Shown here piece by piece: positions 5,586 through 9,143 of a stretch of 9,143 bases of DNA. The notes under the pieces are model-generated. The model was not told the origin of the DNA and did no database searches. It saw nothing but the letters and a program-made list of their open reading frames with translations. The DNA is from Lysobacterales bacterium. Lineage in GTDB: Bacteria > Pseudomonadota > Gammaproteobacteria > Xanthomonadales > Marinicellaceae. The position numbers and the translations under genes were made by a program. The DNA is taken from positions 1-9,143 of the forward strand of contig WGBZ01000066.1 in NCBI GenBank assembly GCA_015494035.1, given 5' to 3'. The first letter of the stretch is position 1. Each line of letters opens with the position of its first letter.

Positions 5586-6832
5586 GGCCAGGCCACGGGT
5601 TGGCGACAGATGGGCATGGTCATGCAGCGGCAACCGCCACCGCCGCGCGACAGTTCGGCGCCATCCATGGCCACGGCAATTTTGCCTTCGCCCAGGGCTT
5701 TTTTGTCTGTGATGATTTCGTTTGCATGAACCACCTCATAGCCGGCCTGGCTCAGGGCTTCCAGTGTGCCGGTGTTATGGGCGAAGCCCAGCACCTGTCC
5801 GGGCGCAAAAGCAAAGAAGTTGGCGCCGCTGGTCCATTGTTCACGCTCCTGGCGAAACGGGTCCTGTCCGCCGCACGGCACCATGTTGATTTCCATGCCC
5901 ATGCGGCGCAGGGCTTTTGGCAGCCCCGAATATTCATCAATGCGTGTCACTTTGCCATCCTGCAGCTGCATGTGATAGGCCTTGCATTTGCCCGCACCGG
6001 TAATCAACGGCGGGAAAATCATGAACGTGTCCACATCCAGCATGGTGAAGATCATGTCCAGATGTATGGTGGCGCGTTGTTTGGGCAATTCCACCGCGAT
6101 GACGTTAAATTGCTGCTTGCCCTGAGACAGCTGCCGGGCGAGAAAATCAATGGCTTGGGGGGACGTTCTTTCACTGTAACCCAGCACCACCAGGTCTTCC
6201 CGGATCACCAACACATCGCCGCCTTCGACCGTCAGCTTGTCTGATCCGGCTTGGGTGCCGTCGAGCAAAAAGGCGTGGCCCTTGAGTTTTGGGTGGTGTT
6301 TGAAAATGGCCCGCAACAACAGCGATTCGGTCAGACGAACCTTGTGTGCCATGGAACCAATCACCACCTGATCATAGACGCACATGCTGGCGTCACGGGT
6401 AAAGAAGGCGTTGGGCAAAGGCGGAATGGCGTGTGGCGAGGGATTAAGAAACTTCTCGAAACTGTCCTTGCGTTGCAAGGTGCCCTCAAACAACTGGCGT
6501 GCCAGTGGCTTGGCCGGAATGGCCATCAGGTCATCCACCAACTCCTGACAGCGGTGCAGCTCACAGACCTGCCGCAACAGGCTGAGTTTGGCCTTTTCAT
6601 CAGCCAGAATATCTTCCAGCAGTTCGGAAAACTCCAGCACGTCGGCCACGCGGCGCAGGACGCCGGTTAACTGACGGTGTTCGGCCAGGGCAAGGTCCAG
6701 ATTGAGAATGTCGTCAAACAACACATCGGCAGCGGTGGCCGGTGTCATGTTTTCCATTTCAGGGCCGGGCTGATGAATCAGGACGGTATTCAGCCGGCCG
6801 ATTTCTGAATGGACGCAAATGTGATTGGGCAC
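5576..6832 (-). CDS. arcA: arginine deiminase
   Basis: 418 residues; hydrolyses L-arginine to citrulline and ammonia in the cytosol. All catalytic blocks of bacterial arginine deiminases are present: FTRDAS with Asp147, VEGGD with Glu203, HLDMIF with His257 and Asp259, and a C-terminal GGGGCRCM in which Cys403 is the likely nucleophile. The N-terminus VHSEIGRLNTVLIHQPGPE (7-25) is the usual guanidino-modifying-enzyme beginning. The GTG at 6832 is chosen because MPNHICVHSEIG fits the family and AGGAG lies 8 nt upstream; the frame stays open 48 nt further but adds nothing family-like. No arcB, arcC or arcD homologue is next to it, so it is not in a standard arginine deiminase fermentation operon here. 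A 122-nt gap precedes it (6833-6954) with only weak -10 candidates (CATAAT at 6895-6900, TAAAAT at 6862-6867) and no good -35 or terminator. Confidence 0.92.
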   Translation of the reverse strand: MPNHICVHSEIGRLNTVLIHQPGPEMENMTPATAADVLFDDILNLDLALAEHRQLTGVLRRVADVLEFSELLEDILADEKAKLSLLRQVCELHRCQELVDDLMAIPAKPLARQLFEGTLQRKDSFEKFLNPSPHAIPPLPNAFFTRDASMCVYDQVVIGSMAHKVRLTESLLLRAIFKHHPKLKGHAFLLDGTQAGSDKLTVEGGDVLVIREDLVVLGYSERTSPQAIDFLARQLSQGKQQFNVIAVELPKQRATIHLDMIFTMLDVDTFMIFPPLITGAGKCKAYHMQLQDGKVTRIDEYSGLPKALRRMGMEINMVPCGGQDPFRQEREQWTSGANFFAFAPGQVLGFAHNTGTLEALSQAGYEVVHANEIITDKKALGEGKIAVAMDGAELSRGGGGCRCMTMPICRQPVAWPCR

Positions 6833-6954
6833 GCGCAACTCTCCTGCTTGAAGTCGCGTGCATTTTACACCAAAGGCCACAGGCAGACTGGCCCATTATG
6901 CCCAGCCAACAGCCGGACACACAGGCCGTGAGTACCTGCGCTGTCAGGGGATTC

Positions 6955-8310
6955 TTACAGGCGTTGGAATTGCCCCACAATGGCCATGGCCATTTCCAGG
7001 GACTGTTCGTAATTGAGCCGCGGATCGACCTGGGATTTGTAGGCCCGGTGCAAGTCTTCTTCCACCAACTCGCGCGCCCCGCCCAGGCATTCGGTGACAT
7101 TCTCGCCAGTCAGCTCCAGGTGCACGCCACCCAGGTGAGAACCCAGGGACTTGTGAACCTGGAAAGAAAGCTCCAGCTCGTTGCGAATGTTTTCAAAGCG
7201 CCGGGTCTTGAAGCCGTTGCTGGTGGACTCGGTATTGCCGTGCATGGGGTCGCAACTCCAGATGACTTCTTGGCCGGATTTTTTCATGGCCTGAATCATG
7301 CGCGGCAATTCACTTTCCACCTTGTCGGCTCCCAGCCTATGAATAAACAGCAGCTTGCCCGCTTCCCGATCCGGGTTCAGGCGTTGCGCCAGCCGCACCA
7401 GATCCGCCGAGGACGTCTCTGCCCCCACCTTAACGCCCACCGGGTTGCGAATACCGCGCAGAAACTCCACGTGTGCACCCTCCACATCATTGGTGCGCAA
7501 GCCGATCCAGGGAAAATGCGTGGACAGGTTAAACCAGCCCCACTGACGCGGCACCTGCCGGGTCAGCGCTTGTTCATACGGCAGGTGCAAGGCTTCGTGT
7601 GAGGAAAAGAAGTCCACACGCGACAGATTGCTCAGTTTGCGTCCAGCCAGAATTTCCGAAAAATGCACCGAGTCTGAAATGGACTTGACCAGCTCCTGGT
7701 ATTCGCGGTATTTGTCTGAATGCTCCAGCCAGTCCAGTTTCCAGTATTCGGGGTGATGTAGGTCGGCAAAACCGCCTTCAATCAGGGCGCGGACAAAGTT
7801 CATGGTGATGGCGGAATTGGAATGGCCCTGCAACAAGCGCTGCGGATCAGGACGGCGCGCTTCGGCCGTGAATTCCTGCCTATTCACCAGGTCACCGCGG
7901 TAGGACGGCAAAGTCACCCCATCCCGGGTTTCGGTGTCGCTGGAACGTGGCTTGGCAAACTGGCCAGCGAAGCGCCCAACCCGAACCACTGGCATGTGCA
8001 GGCCGTGAATCAGCACCAGGCTCATTTGCAGCAGCACCTTGAGGCGGTTGGAAATAATCGACGGATTGCAGTCGGAAAAGCTCTCGGCGCAATCCCCACC
8101 CTGTAAGAGAAACCGTTTTCCGGCCTGGACTTCGGCCAGCATGCGTTTCAGCGACAGCACTTCCCAGGACGTGACCAGTGGTGGCAGGGATTCTAGCGTG
8201 GTCAAAGCCCGCTGCAAGGCGGCCGGGTCATCGTAGCTGGCTTGCTGGCGGGCCGAGCGGGTTTTCCAGCTGTCTGGTTTCCAGTCAGGGGCGTTGGATA
8301 CGGGCTGCAT
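6955..8310 (-). CDS. 3-deoxy-7-phosphoheptulonate synthase, class II (plant/mycobacterial type)
   Basis: 451 residues. Condenses phosphoenolpyruvate and erythrose 4-phosphate, the first step of the shikimate pathway to aromatic amino acids. Family blocks in order: LLQGGDCAES (68-77), RVGRFAGQFAKPRSSDTE (110-127), SHEALHLPYEQALTR (237-251), WIGLRTN (268-274), GIRNPVGVKVG (286-296), HRLGADK (324-330), DPMHGNT (354-360), LTGENVTECLGG (400-411), DPRLNYEQSLE (429-439). Metal ligands by comparison with the mycobacterial enzyme are Cys74, His357, Glu399 and Asp429, all present. It is about a dozen residues shorter at the N-terminus than the mycobacterial enzyme, whose extension contributes to allosteric control. 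The ATG at 8310 has GGAGA about 7 nt upstream and only 4 nt separate it from the dsbB stop, so it is likely co-transcribed with dsbB. Class II enzymes are unrelated in sequence to E. coli AroF/G/H, so I give no gene symbol. Confidence 0.93.
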   Translation of the reverse strand: MQPVSNAPDWKPDSWKTRSARQQASYDDPAALQRALTTLESLPPLVTSWEVLSLKRMLAEVQAGKRFLLQGGDCAESFSDCNPSIISNRLKVLLQMSLVLIHGLHMPVVRVGRFAGQFAKPRSSDTETRDGVTLPSYRGDLVNRQEFTAEARRPDPQRLLQGHSNSAITMNFVRALIEGGFADLHHPEYWKLDWLEHSDKYREYQELVKSISDSVHFSEILAGRKLSNLSRVDFFSSHEALHLPYEQALTRQVPRQWGWFNLSTHFPWIGLRTNDVEGAHVEFLRGIRNPVGVKVGAETSSADLVRLAQRLNPDREAGKLLFIHRLGADKVESELPRMIQAMKKSGQEVIWSCDPMHGNTESTSNGFKTRRFENIRNELELSFQVHKSLGSHLGGVHLELTGENVTECLGGARELVEEDLHRAYKSQVDPRLNYEQSLEMAMAIVGQFQRL

Positions 8311-8314
8311 GAGA

Positions 8315-8830
8315 TTATCTCCGTGGCTGTGGGGGTTCAACACGACGCGTGACCCACCACAGGCTGTATAGCAAATAAATGGCAAAAACCACAATCATCC
8401 AGGCCGGCATGGACAGACCCAGCAGGCGCCAGGACACCTCGGCGCATTCGCCCGAACCACTGAGCACACTGGTGATAAATTCTTTGAACGGATAATTGTC
8501 AAACATAAAGCCTAGCCCGGGGCCACAGTCTGGCACCTGATCCGGAGGCAGGGATTGCAACCAGACGTGGCGGGCCGCCACACCGATACCGAAAAGGGAG
8601 AAGACCACCAGCCAGAAACCAATCAGGCGACGCCAGAAGGGTTTCCACGACGGCAATAACAACGCCAGCAGAAACAACAGCCCCAATGCGGCCACAATCA
8701 CCCGCTGCAGCATGCACAACGGGCACGGGTCCAGGTAATTGACGTATTCCTGGTAGTAAGCAAAGGCCAACAAACCAGCACTGCCAAGGACGGGCAACAA
8801 GGTCATTAATTTGAAATTCTTACTGTGCAT
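8315..8830 (-). CDS. dsbB: disulfide bond formation protein B
   Basis: 171 residues, four transmembrane helices (about 9-26, 43-60, 68-86 and 140-160), an inner-membrane quinone reductase that reoxidises periplasmic DsbA. The first periplasmic loop holds the CPLC pair (Cys36 and Cys39) in DPCPLCMLQR; Arg43 corresponds to the conserved quinone-site arginine. The second loop holds Cys102 (in PDCGPGLGF) and Cys129 (in GSGECAEVSW), the pair that exchanges with DsbA. Spacing matches E. coli DsbB (41, 44, 104, 130). ATG 8830 is preferred, with GGTGG 5 nt upstream; the frame could extend to TTG 8866 but those residues are not family-like. The stop lies 4 nt before the DAHP synthase start. The nearby lipoprotein with eight module cysteines would be a plausible client of this pathway, but nothing links the two directly. 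Confidence 0.94.
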   Translation of the reverse strand: MHSKNFKLMTLLPVLGSAGLLAFAYYQEYVNYLDPCPLCMLQRVIVAALGLLFLLALLLPSWKPFWRRLIGFWLVVFSLFGIGVAARHVWLQSLPPDQVPDCGPGLGFMFDNYPFKEFITSVLSGSGECAEVSWRLLGLSMPAWMIVVFAIYLLYSLWWVTRRVEPPQPRR

Positions 8831-8868
8831 GGATGCCACCGTTTTCGGCACTTGATTGCGGGGCAAAT

Positions 8869-8896
8869 ATAATAGCGCGTTTACTCACGGTTTCCA
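8869..8896 (-). promoter_or_regulatory. candidate sigma-70 promoter of dsbB
   Basis: On the minus strand, TATTAT (8874-8869, 5 of 6 to TATAAT) lies 16 bp from TGGAAA (8896-8891, 4 of 6 to TTGACA). The -10 is 38 bp upstream of the dsbB ATG. It would drive dsbB and, by the 4-nt spacing, the DAHP synthase gene. Confidence 0.45.
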
Positions 8897-8989
8897 CGTT
8901 TTCGGGCATAAAAATTCCGCTCTGGCCGCGATGTGTTGTGTTTTTTCAGCCTGAAGATAGAGAATGCAACACGTCGGCGTGGTGGAGCA

Positions 8990-9143
8990 AAGGGGTAATC
9001 CCCCCGAAAAATAAGCGGGGTCAGAAGTAGAGAATTTTTGTAAACTAAAGACAGAGGTTCTCCCATGAAAAGATCACGATTTAGCGACAGTCAGATATTG
9101 GCCATCCTGAAGGCCCACGAAGCCGGCACAAAAGTGGCCGACC
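8990..9143 (+). mobile_element. left end of an IS3-family insertion sequence (truncated by window)
   Basis: The orfA start at 9065 identifies an IS3-family element running off the right edge. Its exact left terminus cannot be set without the other end; a C-rich stretch and a CGGGGTCAGAAG block at about 8990-9030 look like the terminal region, so 8990 is an estimate. A small hairpin, CCCCG (9002-9006) with CGGGG (9016-9020), lies in the leader. The 90 bases before it (8897-8989) hold no gene; I see only a loose GTGTTG/CAACAC symmetry at 8933-8938 and 8967-8972. Confidence 0.6.
9065..9143 (+). CDS. IS3-family transposase OrfA, N-terminal fragment
   Basis: 26 codons are visible before the window ends, beginning MKRSRFSDSQILAILK and continuing with AGTKVAD. 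This is the helix-turn-helix N-terminus typical of OrfA of IS3-family elements of the IS407/IS2-like groups, which binds the IS ends. AGAGG at 9053-9057 lies 7 nt before the ATG. In intact members OrfA is followed by OrfB (DDE catalytic domain) made by -1 frameshifting; neither that nor integrity can be judged here. It runs away from dsbB. Confidence 0.8.
   Translation, partial: MKRSRFSDSQILAILKAHEAGTKVAD

Noticed and set aside
5586..5633. Upstream in-frame extension of uup by 16 codons.
   Set aside because: The added residues (MPLHDHAHLSP...) are not Uup-like and are simply the deiminase C-terminal coding region in another frame.
6742..7602. Plus-strand open frame of 286 codons over the deiminase/DAHP synthase junction.
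   Set aside because: It lies opposite two well-supported genes; long antisense frames are expected in GC-rich coding DNA.
8933..8972. GTGTTG...CAACAC symmetry as a terminator or regulator site.
   Set aside because: The loop is 28 nt, the stem only 6 bp, and the T-run is inside the loop rather than after the stem.
9002..9020. Hairpin CCCCG/CGGGG before the IS orfA as a terminator.
   Set aside because: The stem is 5 bp and there is no T-tract; it more likely belongs to the IS end or is incidental.

Overview
The window looks like chromosome of a GC-rich gammaproteobacterium; I cannot name the genus. The evidence is protein content: a DUF748 envelope protein, a YccA/Bax-inhibitor-1-like membrane protein, an Uup-type ABC-F ATPase, a bacterial arginine deiminase, a class II DAHP synthase and DsbB. 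Coding is dense, and several genes overlap or nearly touch.

Left part (1-2243, + strand): the 3' two thirds or so of a DUF748/AsmA-like gene enters from outside the window. It is followed by a monocistronic-looking Bax inhibitor-1 family gene with an extended -10 promoter and a good ribosome binding site.

Middle part (2244-3689): a GNAT acetyltransferase gene and a cysteine-rich lipoprotein gene are bracketed by two inverted copies of a ~160 bp palindromic element (2300-2459 and 3482-3642, about 90% alike by eye). Each copy has terminal inverted repeats beginning GGAAGCTCTGAT and its own 4-bp target duplication (CTAA and CTGG). They therefore look like non-autonomous transposons (MITEs), probably mobilised by an IS5-group transposase, that inserted independently. 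Copy 1 landed a few bases upstream of the acetyltransferase start and adds possible in-frame start codons. Copy 2 landed one codon before the lipoprotein stop and now supplies the stop codon. A strong terminator-like hairpin lies just after the acetyltransferase stop, inside the lipoprotein reading frame as usually called.

Right part (3690-8830, - strand): reading leftward, dsbB, class II DAHP synthase, arginine deiminase and uup. dsbB and the synthase gene are 4 nt apart; the deiminase and uup genes overlap by 10 nt. A 122-nt gap separates the two pairs. These are housekeeping or metabolic functions (periplasmic disulfide formation, entry to aromatic biosynthesis, arginine catabolism, ribosome/DNA-associated ATPase) with no evident single pathway.

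Right edge (about 8990-9143): the beginning of an IS3-family insertion sequence, with the first 26 codons of its orfA, lies upstream of dsbB and points away from it. I saw no tRNA, rRNA, CRISPR array or obvious defence system. The most interesting material is the pair of MITEs and how precisely they edit the ends of neighbouring genes.
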